The notes under the pieces: model-generated
What the model was told of the DNA's origin: nothing
What the model saw: only the letters and a program-made list of their open reading frames with translations
Database searches by the model: none
NCBI GenBank assembly: GCA_015039465.1
Contig: MU130570.1
Coordinates: 317,909 to 381,908 of the forward strand
DNA from: Phlegmacium glaucopus
Taxonomy: Eukaryota > Basidiomycota > Agaricomycetes > Agaricales > Cortinariaceae
DNA: 64,000 nucleotides
Direction of reading: 5' to 3'
Shown here: positions 42,623 through 55,935 of the stretch, piece after piece
Numbering within the stretch: the first letter of the stretch is position 1
How the letters are laid out: each line of letters starts with the position of its first letter
Position numbers and translations under genes: made by a program

Positions 42623-45600
42623 ATGTCGACTTCCAAACCCCGAGCATCCTCCAATGCTAGTGGTAGCACTACAATTAGGAACACACGTTCTCCAAATGCA
42701 ACTCCTGTTCCTCCAGTTACGAAGAGGATGTCTACATCTATCCCTTCGCTGTCAGCTAGTGTTAGCAGTAGAAGGATATCAGTTCCTTCGACGTCCACCA
42801 CGACTACGAATCCAGGTCGTGTAACTACTAGCGGATCACCTTCTGTTGTGGGTTCTACTAGGATGCCTAGGTCTACTTCGGTTTTCGTGACTTCACCGCA
42901 AACTGCAAAGTCAATTCAACCTTTGAAGAACGAGATCATGTCCCCACCACCAGCACCACAACCGCAGATCAGGACACGCGTCGCGTCTACTCCCATGGTC
43001 ATGACACCTTCTAAAAGGACAGCGCCAGCACCAACTCTTTCACGATCACCTTCGAATTCGTCCCTCCTATCGTCTTCTTCGCCTTCTATTAGTCTTACTA
43101 GTCCAAGTCCACAAGCTAAATCTAGACTACGTCCTTTGAATCCTTCCCTAACAACTCCACCGAAATTTACTCTCATTAATAACAAGGCGATTATTACAAC
43201 GACTCCGGAGCAATCAACGACGACTCCATCTAAATCAAAACCTTCATTGTCTTCCATTACTACTCCTAATAACGCGACAAAGTCGGCTACGCCCAAAAGA
43301 GTTCAACAACAAAACACACCTTCTAAAACTGGCTCGCCTGGACAGAAAAATTCGCTTGGTCGAAGATCTGGGTCTGGACCTGCGGCGGCGTTATTGGTGG
43401 ATGATACTCTGATTCTATCAGATTATCGTAGTAGACAGTCAACTACAACGTTGACAAATTCGAATGGTACTGGTACCATTGTAGCCACTGACGATGGTTG
43501 GTTGGGCGGTGGCGGTATTGGTGGAGGTGGTGGGGGAGTTGGGAGCGGAGACGCGTTCTGGGATGGAGATGATATGTCGCTTGAAATGGTTACAGATATA
43601 AATGATGGGGACGTTGATGAAGAGGTAAGCTTTGTCCTTACTTCTTTCACCCTTCTCCTACCAATCTCCTTCTCCCCTTTATTCAAACCCAAATTAATCT
43701 ACCCTCTTCTCCTTTCTCCCCCCAACACAGATGGAGTCCTCCCTAACATCCATCCTATCCCTCCACACCCGTAAAATCTTACACTACAAAAGACTTTTAG
43801 AACGTTCCCAAGCATCAGCAGCTGCTCAATTGCATGCTTTACAAGCTCAAGTGAATGTTTTGAGGGATTCTTCGGGCTCATCTTTGATAGGAGGAACGCG
43901 TCGAATGAAAATGATTGGTGGTCCCGCAGGAGAAGGACATGATGATGATGGATTATGCGTATGTGGTGGGAAGAAGAAGAAAGGGTATTGGAGCGGATAT
44001 CGTGATGATTCCGATTCAGAGGATGAAGATGGTTTCCACTCTCATCACGAAAAGGGGGATTCAAAAGCGTTGGTGAAAGCTTTGAAAGGAGATGGGAAGG
44101 GAAGGTTTAGTGAGATTGAGGTTAGGAGGGTTATTAGAGGATTGGGGAGGGAGGAGAGGATGAGATTGTGAGTCACTGCTTTTCTTTTGGCTACAATTTG
44201 GGTTGTTGTATTGCCCCCGACGTGGATTCATTCGGACTAGTTTCTGAAGATGTTTTCTTTTAATATTTCTCTTATTTCGACTTGTTTCTTGGATTCGTTT
44301 CTTGTCTCAACGTTTTTTCTGCTCTTCTGTCTTTCCTTCTCTGATGATGTATTAACCATAATCCTTTTCCTTTCAGGATCTCGATTATACTCGATTGTAA
44401 GCCCTCCTTCATCTTCCTCTCCTCTGAGCTGACACAGTCCCTCTCTCTCCTCTACCCCACTAGCCACCTTCCCAGGCGACATCTCTCTCCAAATCCTCCT
44501 CCTCCAGAAATACGCTAAAGCTACATTTGATATCATAGGTAACCTAGCGCCTCATCTTGCTCTAAGAGTGTTGAAATTGTTAGGAGTTGGAGAGTTATTG
44601 GGTGTTGAATCGGTAAGTTGAAGGAGGAAAGAAAGAAACAGAGTGCTAAAACCCTTCTTCTAAAGGTGTCGAAGAAGTGGCAGGACGTGGTACGACATCC
44701 TGCGTTATGGAAATTTCATTGTGGGAGGATTACTGCGAATGATCCCGAACCTCTTGTACCACCTTTAACACCTGAAGGATGGTAAGCCGTCCGCCTCTTC
44801 CAGTCTTTTTTTCAAACTCTTATTTTCCTACCCACTCAGGTTCCCCCTCTACCGTTCACTCCACCACCGAGAATCCAATTTCACCAATGCTCTCCCCCAA
44901 TCCATCCGTTTCCTAACCGGTCACACTCATTTCTGTACCACTCTCCTCCTCCGAGGGAACCGGTTAATAAGTGGTAGTTATGATGAAACCATTAGATTTT
45001 GGGATATGAATACGGGAGAAGAGAAGAAATGTTTGAAAGTTGGGAAAGTCGTTAGTTGTGTTGATTATTTGGTTGATGAGGAAGTTTTTGTTGTTGGGTT
45101 TCATGATGTTGGGTATGTGTGCTGCTGTCCGCTTTCCGTTTTTGTTTTGCTTTTCTAATAGATCTTTCCTAACAGCCGTGTCCACTTATTCTCCTCTCTA
45201 ACGTTCACACCTCTCCAACAACTCGCAGGTCATTTGAACGGTATCCGAGCCGTTGCACTCTCTTCTCGTAATTTAGTATCAGCCGGTGCGGATAAGGCTT
45301 TGGTATGTTGGGATTGGAGGGCTGGGAGTAAGATCGTGAGGTTTGGACAACAGACTACGATTAATATTGGGGTACAGATTGTTGGTAGTGGTGCGGGAGG
45401 ACAAGGCGGAGAAGGCGAGGGAGAGAGAGTTGTGAGTGTTACCATTGATGGGATTGTTAGAGTGTTTTCGATAAGTGAGTTTTTATTTTTGCTTGACGAG
45501 TTGAAGATAATTTTGCTGGTTTAGAACGACGAGAGATGATTTCGCAGTTCAAGTTATCAGAGCTTGGAGGTGGAGATCCGGTTTTGAATGCTAAATTGTT

Positions 45601-46997
45601 TAATGTTGGGTCGGGGCCTAATATGCTGCAGTGAGTTTCTTTCTTTGCTAGGGAATGGAAAGGGTACTTAAATGTTTCTTTGCAGATGGTTCGCTGCGAA
45701 AGGTACACAAATGACTGTACGTTCTTCTCTTCCTGTCTCCTGTCTAAAGCATTCTTAAAACTCCCCTTGCGCTCCTTCAGTGCGCTACGAAATCTGTTAT
45801 CCTTCATCTTCAATGGCAAGAGGAAGAATCGGAACAACAAGAAGAAACGGAACAAGAACAACTTAAATCATCTACAACTTTAATTACACAATCGCCTATT
45901 TCGATGACTCCCACCCAAGGTCTTCCTCAGGCTCCACCGCCTCCAGTAGCAGCCTCGCAATTATCAAGGACAAGGACGATGTCGGCGCTTGGTCGTTCGA
46001 CGACTTCGAATCCACAACGTAGGATCTCGTTAGCACCAAGTACAGGTACTGGAGCTTCGACAACCAACATCAACACAAATACGACGAATAAATTGAGATT
46101 GAGTGTTTCGGCATCTCGAACGCCTACTACTCCGATTAGTCCATCACCTAGGAATAGTATCACTCCTGTTCTCACACCCGTTTCTACTTCTGGACTCGGC
46201 GGAACAGGAGGCGCAGGGTTCCCTATCCGTTATGGACGAGCAACGATTTTAACGGCTCCACCTAAAGTTGTAGCCGTCGTTGAAACGCCTGATGTGGCTG
46301 TTGGAGCTGTGGATCCAAGGAAGAGGAGAGTTGTTACTGCTACTAGGTTTAGTTCGAGAGCTGGAGCTGATAGGAGGGTATGTGTTTTTTTTTTTTGGGA
46401 TTGCAGAATAGCGGGACGATGTTTATTTGGTGTATGATTAGATTTTCATGTCGACGCATCAGGACAAAGAGAAATCGCGACGTTCGAAAGGTGAAGGTGA
46501 AGAACCACACACAAACGAGGACGAACCACGGGACGACCTCGATTTCATCATACAAACACCAGCATCGGCATCATCGTCATCATCATCGTCATCAAGGGTT
46601 GACATCAACACCCACATCGTTCCATTATCTGGTGCATGGGGTGCTCTCGCTGACGTTCCAACGTCTAGAACGAATGTGAAAGGTCTTCTCGGTCAATTAC
46701 CGCCCAAGTTTGCAGGATTGGCTACGCCGGAGAAGAATCCAATGTCTATGCAGTTGAGTCATGAGGAAGTGGTTGTAGGGTGTGCGGATGGGACTATTTA
46801 GTGCGTTTTAATTTTAATTTTTGATTGGATTGGCTGACTTACTTGTTTACGCCGTAAGTGTTATGAATTTTGTGGGATATGAGTATCGGAAGGAAAGGAA
46901 GAGTGATATCATCGGTGGAACTAGAGTAGATGATGATGCCGATGTGGGTTTGGAGGGTGATGAGAATGATGATGACAAGGACAGTAGTACAAGCTAA
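42623..46997 (+). CDS. F-box/WD40 repeat protein (SCF substrate receptor)
   Basis: F-box/WD40 proteins bind Skp1 through the F-box and select substrates for SCF ubiquitin ligases with the WD40 propeller. The first exon (from ATG 42623 to about 43625) is Ser/Thr/Pro-rich and probably disordered. The second reads [20 protein letters not shown] and a charged linker. The F-box follows over three exons: [61 protein letters not shown]40 blades include [20 protein letters not shown] with [13 protein letters not shown], then VGFHDVGRVHLFSS and [20 protein letters not shown] with [13 protein letters not shown] long disordered insert (45904-46370) precedes the last strands ([17 protein letters not shown]) and TAA 46995-46997. 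The architecture resembles Cdc4/Met30-type proteins, but orthology is not settled. The upstream in-frame TGA at 42581 supports the chosen start. Confidence 0.87.
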
Positions 46998-47494
46998 ATA
47001 TCACTATCATACCCATACGTATTTCTTATTTCCCATACCAGAATTTCAACAAGTCTTTATGTATGCGAATACACAGTGCTATGATCAATGGAGATGATGA
47101 GTCAAGTTTACCCAACCGCTTAGATCTGTTAAAATCACGAAATAAACTGGCATCTGCACTATGTAGCAAGCATTTCGGAAGTGCGAACGAGTGTACTCCG
47201 ACTTCGAGGGCTCCCATCTTTACAATTTAAATCTTCAAAACATAACAGAAATTCAGTAATACTAATAAACCTCATCAATTATCTTAAGCCAATACCCAGA
47301 TATATCACACACTCCTTCGTTCAAAGTACATACAAGAACTAAAAAATGAGCACAACTGAAATTAAAGTTCATAACCACTTCAGAACGACATACGAAACAA
47401 ATCAAAAGGAAAGTCCATTTGCTGATTTTCAATTCAAACATCAAGTGATGCGTAAAGAATAACCAGCAAAGAGAAATGTCCTTTTAAAAAAAGG

Positions 47495-47687
47495 AGGGAT
47501 CCCCCGACAACTCAAGCCATTAGTGCAGCGGCAAGGTCATCACGTCCAAGGGGTGCAAGCAGAGCCCGAGGAGCTGGGGCGGCAAAAATAAGATAACCAG
47601 AAATGGAGGCGGTGCCTCCATAATAGTGGTTAAACTATTAAGAACAGATACTACACTTGATCTAAGCCAAAAGGCCAGAGTGGTAAG
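47495..47687 (-). ncRNA. U2: U2 spliceosomal snRNA
   Basis: U2 pairs with the intron branch site in the spliceosome. On the minus strand the RNA begins near 47687 and reads GGCCUUUUGGCUUAGAUCAA (47676-47657), then GUGUAGUAUCUGUUCUU. These are the near-invariant U2 5' domain containing the U6-pairing region and the branch-site recognition sequence GUAGUA. Stem-loop IIa follows as AAUAGU-UUAACC-ACUAUU, and stem IIb as AUGGAGGC-ACC-GCCUCCAU. The Sm site AUUUUUG lies near 47590, followed by two GC-rich hairpins to about 47495. Exact ends are estimated. It sits between the F-box gene and the BEACH gene, on the strand of the latter. Confidence 0.93.
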
Positions 47688-47710
47688 GATTCAAGTTGGC
47701 GACAGCTGGC

Positions 47711-47717
47711 TTATATA
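47711..47717 (-). promoter_or_regulatory. TATA box of the U2 gene
   Basis: TATATAA on the minus strand lies about 25-30 bp upstream of the estimated U2 5' end, the right distance for a TATA element of a pol II snRNA promoter. No other U2-type promoter element was identified with confidence. Confidence 0.6.
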
Positions 47718-47904
47718 CTGGCACTTGTGCGCACGGACCATGACAACACGTGATATTCCTATCGACACCGCGTATCACTCATGTGTACAGGTTAATATCA
47801 TTTTCAAAAAGGATATATCAGTTAGATTGAAAGCTTGAAAGCAGTGTATAAATAATAGACAGTGATAGAGCGAAAGGTAGTCTACAATATGATATAGCAA
47901 AACG

Positions 47905-50900
47905 TCAATTATCTGGAAGGCTCCAAACGAATGATTTCCCTGTTTCTTCTCCATGGTAAAGGCTTTCCCTGGTAAAAAAGAACCGTCAACCGGGAGTTGA
48001 GCGAGAAGGGGCTCCCAAGACTCACCCTAAGAATTTTAACGCAGTAACAGAAGGAGGCCGACTTTGCCCTAACATTCTAACCTTGATCGTTCTAATCGTT
48101 AAAAACTCCCATTGCGCTTTCTCTCCTTCCGGAGTACCATCTGCAGTCCAAGTTCGTAGCGTGATGGAACCATCGGGACCACCAGTGGCCAGAACACCGA
48201 GATGAGAGTACTCTCGTTCGTGGAATGCAATTGAGGTGATGGTAGGAACGAGAGCTGAGAACGATGATGTTTTTGTTAGATCCAGCATCGCGATGGGTCG
48301 ACCATTGATAGTATGTAGACAAAGTTTGAGGCGAGAACAGGTGGCAATATAACCCTAAGATACCAAATATTTGACCATCTAAGTGTCTCTCAGAGTGTAA
48401 CAGTACTCACTGTGCTTTCGTTGATAGCCACCAAGTCCACCGCAGTAGATTCTCCACCTTCCCCATGCCATATCGAACGAACATAGACACCTCGGTTCAG
48501 GTCCCAAAGGGCAGCACTACCATCCTTCGACCCACTAACGACAAGCGACCACGGCCGTGAAGCAGTCACACATGTCACTTCATCCGTATGCACACGCATA
48601 ATATGGGATAAAGACACCCGCATGGCGCTCGAAGAACTATTGGGATTCGGTCCACGTATAACTTTCCATAGGCGAACGGTATAATCACTCGAGCCAGTGA
48701 TAAGGCTACTAGCATCTGCAAAGACAGCACAAGTGCAAAAAGCATACTCGACCACTTGGACAACCTTGTGATCAACCACGACTCGTAGTTCGGCAGATCC
48801 GGGTCTCCATTCAACACTTTCGTGTGGATATTGAGGCACACAAAGCATTCCTTCTGGACAAGGAATCATTTTATCACCCAAGGTATCTAGAACAAGTTCA
48901 CGGACGGGAACCGTAGGTCCCAGGTCTGGGTGTGAGAGAGCATGAGTCAATATATCTGAAGCTGAGCGCGGCAAATTTACCTTTGAAACATCGAGGGCCT
49001 TGAGCAAGTAGATGTGGGTCTTCTTCAATGCCATGCAGGGTTCCAAGGGGTAAACTGTACAATCCATGATGATATCGTTCAGGATGAGGACTAGTAAAGA
49101 GTTTTCGAGGCGTTTGTCCAACTGCATAGTAGAAATCGAAATCATGGGTAACTTTAATCGTAAGAGTTAAGAGCAACGAACAGTTATGTATTATTCCGAC
49201 AGTAGCTTCACGTTCCAAATCGTCTTGAATCGAATCCAAGTCTGATATCTAGATCAGTGATGGTAAAAGAAGACGATTGACAGGAGATATGAACCAATTG
49301 AACCCTCATACGATAGTGGGTGGAAAGCATTTAATGATGCAGCATCACGTTGGTTGCATCCCCAAATTAGGTCAATCCAAGCTGGCAAATGCTCGCTAAC
49401 ATGAGGACTCTCTAAAGCCTTCAGAAATCACACATAAACATGGCTGATGAGGGTGGTTTTAAGGAACGTAGGCAACTTACTCGTCTATTCAAAACAATAA
49501 ACAAGAGCGGGTCTTGTCGGGCCCAAGGAGGAAGTTTAACATCATGAATCCGTTCTCCAGTATGTTGCATAATACCAAAATCGTGGTTGGATGAATTCTC
49601 CAAAAACCTGGTCGAGGTCAGCTGCGTAAAAATACTAGGAAAGAAACTTTCATTTCTTACTCAGGGCATGTGAAGAACTCTGGAATCAATTCTCGAACGT
49701 CTCCTCTCACATCTTGAGCTGCTGAATCATACGCTCGTGGCAAATCACTGTGTCAAGAACTTTTAGAATTTGTATTCCAAGCTCCAGGAGACCTATATCA
49801 CACCTGAAGAGCCGATCTGGCAAATCCCAATCTCCTCCTTGGAGAGTCTTGAACATATTGGTGAAGGGGGCGAGACGAATCAAGAAATGGCAAACGATCA
49901 TGGAAGAACTGAAATGTGTTCCATAATGGAAAGGCTCTTCACCAACACTCTCAAGGTTTGTATATCTTGTATCAGCAGCTCGACATCGTGCAGGAGTGAG
50001 GGCACCCATGGGCTTCGTGAGGCTGGTAGGAACGTTGGGCGTAAGTCGCAAGCGACGACGACGACGTTTGTGGAATCCTTACTCTCGATAAGAATCGCTA
50101 GAATTCAAGTCCAAGATTGATGACGTGTAATCACTTAAAACCCAAGCTATAAGAGTTTGAGTTAGCGACCAAGAACCTAGAGGTTGAATACGTACGGAAG
50201 ACAGGATATTGAGTAGCATCACTACGAGTTCTCCCAGATATTTGATTCAATATGCTCAAATAGGCGAACTAAAGCGAGTGACAGTGAGCAAGTACCAAGC
50301 CTGACAATCATCAAACACACGTTACTGAGTTCTCTAGCCTGCCATTTCCTCGTCGCCGCTGAAAGCTCATCGGATCGAAAACCAGACATCATTCTAGAAC
50401 TCATTCTGCGTAGAGGACTCCGTTGGGTTTGAGATCCTGCACCTGGCGACATGACCAATTCTGAAACCAATCGACCCATAATACTCGGGAAATGTTGTTC
50501 AAAGTCAGATCTCCGTTTCTTGTCAAGAAAGACTACAAGCAGAGAACGACTATCTCTGAAATAGATCTCAAGCCTTGAATGATGAAAGGGCATTAGTGAA
50601 AGATACGAAAAACATCCTAAGGATATATACTCACGCGACATCGCGGAACAAAAACCTTTTGTCGCTATAAGTCACGATTTGGTTGTGAGCCCTATGAAAT
50701 TCGGTTCATCATTTGCGTCCTTCCTTGAGATTCGATCCAGACTTGCCATCGTCGGGCCCGTTGTGGACCATCAAGTTCAACTATGCTTCCAGGAATGAAG
50801 AGCAAGCGTTTTGGGGCGTCATGTGCATCAATGACCTCGCCTTCTTCGTTTTCGACGATGCCGTCAAGCATGTAAATATGAGTGCGACCAAGGATGAGGA

Positions 50901-53900
50901 GACCAGCTGATATGGGAGATATGAATGAATGGATTAGGATGAAAGTTTGACTTGCACATACGAGAAGAGTCTACACCATCAATCCGAGCAACCGTAGCCA
51001 CAGCCTCAATAACATCTCCAGGCTCAAGCTCATGTCGGACCCTACGAAGCTTATCATCCACAATCTCTTCCGCCAATTGTTGATTATCTGTTTTATTGAT
51101 TAAACGCGACAGTCAACATATAAAAAAAACTCTCTTACCATCCATATCAGTTGCAGAAATTTCATATGATTCAGCCCAAGGAGGAACTTCAATTTGGATA
51201 CCTGGAGTTTCTACTTCCGGTGGACGAACGTCGCGGATGACTTCGTCGAGAGCATCTACTCTAGAACTAGGACTGTTCTCGTTTTGAGGTTCAAGCTTCT
51301 TCCTTCAGTGAAAGTATAAAAAGTCAGTAAGAGAGCAAAAGATGATGGACTGTGATCACACCGGATACGATGAGGACCCTCGGTTTCATCTAGTCTCCAT
51401 AGGAAGGACTCATGACGTGGCCATAAACCTCTTTCAGAAGTCAAAAGATAGGTCCATTCTTGCATACGTGACACCTGTCGTCGATATTCGCGTCTATTCA
51501 AGTAAGTAGTAGCTCCCAGCGAAAAACAATGGACCGAAAAACGAACTTACAAATCTAGTACTGTTTTGCGTAGTCGTTTCCTCTCTGACACCTGAACAGT
51601 TTTCCGCCATTCCGACGTTCTAGTGATAGTTTTAACAACATTTCTTTCGCCAACTTGCAAACTGAACCGGGCAGAAGCAATCCGTTGTCGAACTGATCGA
51701 TTATCTACAACAAGGCATGGATCGATCATTGTTGTCTTGGCGGATGGGTCAAGCATGTTTTCTGCAGACTGGATCTGATCCAGAATCTACAAACATGTAC
51801 GCTGAGTATTTTTTTTTGAGAACACCAAAAAGCCTTCAATCTACTCACTTCTCTCTTCTGCCCACCACCAACAGCGTTGTCAAGTGCCAAAGCCAACCCA
51901 AAATGCGTAAGTTTTTCGAGTATCCGTGCATTCCAGTCACTGATACTCGAAGCAGATGATAATTTGTCCACAAGGGATTTGTAGGTATCAATGAACAGTT
52001 GAGTAGTCTGATATGATTCAAATATCTGTCGAAAAGTAGAACTCGTCGCGTGAAGTGTCAAGAATTCTTCTATGAGGTTTTCCATTGCCGTTTCGGTAGA
52101 CCGTGTAGGTGGGTTAGAAGCTGCCCGAAGTAAGTCAGTCAAAACAAATCAAAAGTCTGAAATGAGTTTAATACATACCTTCGTCATTATCAGCAACTTG
52201 GGAATGGTTCGAAGCAGTAATTAAGCCAGTCTGTAATGCCGAAATGATAATTGGGAGAATGTATGTACATGACACTGTCGTACTTGGCGGCTTTGGTTGC
52301 TTAGATTTTGATCTCGACTTTGACGAAGACGCCGATGACGGCGTGGGTGTGGCAGGACCAATATCGACAGAGCACCGACCCAAGAGCAAATCAAAAGCAG
52401 CCTTATTAACCTGCGGATCCCACACAGGTGGTAACACTGTTTTCAACACCGACCATCCACTAACCAGCTCAAATTTGCGATTGAAGGAGGACGACATCTG
52501 AATGCTGAGTCCAATGAGGTTCAATATCTGGGTGGCGACGAATGGGGAGGGCCGTTCGCCGAGAAGAAGCAGGCAAATGCGAGTAATGGGTAACGCTGAC
52601 GTGAATTTAAGGTAGTAGGGTCGTGAAGGAAGGATGTTCGCGAGTATGAGCAGAACTTGTTCAGCTTTCTCTTTTGGATTATTAAACTCGAACCGGGAGA
52701 TAATGGAGCGCGGTGAATGGTCACCACTTGACACTGAGAGTGCTGGAGATAAGGACATAAGAATACGGAAAAAAAGGTTAATTCCAACCTACTTTCTGTT
52801 AGATTAGCAGCAAGATATGAAACCATCGGCTTGATCGTATCATCCTTATCAAAGTTGGCCTTGGCCACTACGTTCAACGCCTCCAGTAGATGAACCAAGG
52901 TATCTTGAGAATACCAATCTGCCTGCAGCGCAAACAGCAACTTGCGAACCAAACCCATCGATGATAACCGTTGTTTCATATTGAACGACTTGTATTTGCT
53001 GGTTTGAAGAAGGATAGTAAAGTGTTCGAGATGTGTACGTTGGATCTCTTTACGAGCTCTCGACCAAAGGCTGAAGTCGAGTGCGATTACGCGATATGCA
53101 ACTACGTTGACAATGGTAGATTGTCTGCGCATAATCAGATAATTGAATAATACTTTAGTGGACGACGCACATACTCTGGAGTACCAAAGCTCATCCCTAA
53201 GAACTCGAATAGAATCTCGAATGCTGTTAGATTGATCGATTGGGCTTTGCTTCGAAGGATATCCGCCAAGATCTCGTAGCCACCTGGGGTAGAACAATCA
53301 GATACTTTTCGTACTAAAAGGAATTAGAACATACGCAGACGCTCCATATCCTCGGAATTTTGCCAACTATTCCTCAACCCATCCGTCAATATCCCAAGCG
53401 CACGAGAAATCTCATGTGGGGTCTACAAAAACACTTAGTCCTTAGTAGACCGCTGAAGAAGAATCAAACAACACACAGTAGCGAGTTGTACAAGCCTCAA
53501 TACAACAGCTGCACCACCTATTTTCCACAAAGCCACATCCAAACATTCCGCCTTCACAGTAAAAACATCACCCTCCACATCTCCATTCAAAGCGCCAATG
53601 CCACACCTCACACCTACTCCATTGTCCTGACCCCATCCCGGAGCACCTGCCGCCGAGAACGAAAAGATTACTGAGGCTTCTGGTATTCCCATACCGCCCT
53701 TCAAGGCTTTCACAATGGATGTCTGATCGCCTGGTTTTGATTTTTGGAGTGGGACGGTGTTCTTGACAGCTAAGAACATGTTGAGGGATGTGGAAGCTTC
53801 GTAGGTGAGAAATTTGACCATATGTGGGTCTTGGAAGATGCCTGTGTAGCGTGGACCTAGATGGTGGATAAGTCGAGGTAGTTCATCGGCTATTTGACAT

Positions 53901-55722
53901 GTCAGTAGAGGCGAGGGTAAGCATATCGGCGGGCATACGTACATAGTGGTGTTGAAAGAAGGTAGGATGAGGCTAGACACCAGCTCATCTCGGTTTTGTT
54001 CGAAGAATCACCGATAGTGTACTTCCCGATAGAAAATCCCGCTTCTGGACGTGGAAAAGCCCAGCTCAGCCCTTCAGCAAACACCCCATCTACGTATAAA
54101 CCTGACAGAAGTTCGTATGAAAGATTGGCAACCCAAAAAAACTAAGCAACTCACGTATGTTGGGGTTCGAACCGCGATGAGGGTAATGCACCAGCGCGAT
54201 ATGCGTCCAACGGGCCTTCCGGATCGAAGAAGTTGTGAAGACGGCCGGTTTCTCGTTAGACGACGATACGAGTTCCAATTTTCCATCCGTTCTCAAGGAG
54301 AGTTTAAGAAGGACGCGTAAAGGCATGTCGACGGCGAATAGACAATGTGAACCTTCACCGCTGGGAAGGTCTGAAAGCCAGAACCACATCTACAAAACTT
54401 CTGATTAACACCGTAACAAAAACAATAGAGGAAAATGGGACTAACCATGTAGGTAAAGCCTGTCGCTGGCAGACCTTTGAACTTGTCGTCCCTTACTACG
54501 ATTGCAGCAGGTGTTTCCATCGAGAAATGTTCCACCCAGCGAGACTTGATCCCAAACCGCACCACATCCATAATTTCCCCATCCAATATCCCATCGTTCT
54601 TCCCATCTGCTTCTTTCAACACAACAGCCTTTTGGAAAATACGTCTAGCTTCCGTCGTCGTTGCGCCCATCTCTAACAGTCGTCTCAGCAACTTCTGTAG
54701 TACGTGTCTTTCCTTCTCTAACGCGTCTGGATCCTTCCTCGTTTCGGAAAATTGTGCAAAAACTGACTTGATGAGGCCAAGAGAGCATAGAATAGCGTGA
54801 TTTCGATGGTTGACATGGAAGAGCAGTTCGAAAAGTTTAAAGAGAGCATATCGTATGGGGTCGTCCTCATCTAGGTTGGATGAAACACCGGTGAGTTGTG
54901 GTAAGGCTAGGTTCCAAAGGATCATGAGCGCCTCTGGATATTTAATCGTGCCCAGCTTAAATTCGGCGATTTTGGAGTCGATAGTATCCCAAGGTACATT
55001 TCGGAGACTGGAAAAGAAATTGGCGAGAGAAAAGTCGCAGAGTGATAAAGAAAGTAAGAATCCCATTGTCTCCAACACCGTTCTTCGTTCCGCCACAAGC
55101 CCACGTAACGCGTGCGTCAAGGACTCGTAACCAACACGATTCTGTGAAAAACGCGATCCATTGGTATATTTTGAACAGAGAGAACTTGTTTTACTCACCC
55201 GAAAATACTCAGTATTTGCGTGATGATTTTTCATTGCTTCAGAGAAGATCAAGAAAACCCATCGCGTGCATTCAATCGTCTCTTGCACGACTTGAATTTC
55301 TGGTTCGACAATTGCAACTCCACTAGGACGGTCTTGTATTGTCGATAACACGCTCATAAGGTAAAGAAATCCATCCATCTCTCTGAATACGTCCCTCGTG
55401 CAAGCATCCTGGAGCATTATGCGTTGTATCTCGCTTAGCGTCTGAGAAAGCAAGTATTAAATCTTCTTTCATTACAACGGAAATTTGTTAGCCATACCTC
55501 GCTTTTATTCCTAAGATCATCTGCCTGCTTGAGTTTCTCGACAGAGTTCCTCATAAGCTCAACCAAGACATCCCTGGCAAACTCTTCCGGGTTTAAATCG
55601 TCATCTGGATTAGTTGGTGAGATGGTAAGCCGCTCCGATGGCGAAGACGTTGTTGGAGACCGAGGAGACAAGTCGAATCGTGAGCGCAGAGGGGAAAGAA
55701 GGGTCTGAAACATGTTGACCAA
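47905..55722 (-). CDS. BEACH/PH/WD40 protein (neurobeachin/Lvs-type, yeast Bph1 family)
   Basis: BEACH proteins are large scaffolds in vesicle traffic, lysosome/vacuole function and autophagy. More than twenty short-intron exons run from ATG 55722 ([20 protein letters not shown]) to TGA 47907-47905. Order: an alpha-helical N-terminal half ([20 protein letters not shown] and others); a concanavalin-like insert near 54300 ([44 protein letters not shown]); the PH-like domain near 50950-50750 ([39 protein letters not shown]); and the BEACH domain near 50310-49100 ([81 protein letters not shown]). WD40 blades follow ([46 protein letters not shown]), ending [10 protein letters not shown]. About 2,000 residues, typical for the family. 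No disruption was seen, though not every splice junction was checked. Confidence 0.93.
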
Positions 55723-55935
55723 CGAGTAAAGGCTATTTAAAAGCTATACTCAACATGATGAACTGTAGCTAAAGACTGAGGCTGGTCAGAATTTCGGAGT
55801 TTGACCTTGATCATCACGACTACTAAAACCTTATTAACCTTTATCTTATCTAAAACACCCAGATCAAATAAAAACTTCAATTATGTTCGTACATCGCTAA
55901 TAAATATCATAACTAGGAAAACTTATTGGCTATGT

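Noticed and set aside
42916..43296. 126-codon minus-strand frame opposite the F-box first exon (also at 16334-16675 and 23119-23352)
   Set aside because: It follows from the biased Ser/Thr/Pro codon use on the other strand and decays together with it in the copies.
54477..55130. Plus-strand frames of about 105 codons
   Set aside because: They are antisense to BEACH exons whose protein motifs are clear on the minus strand.
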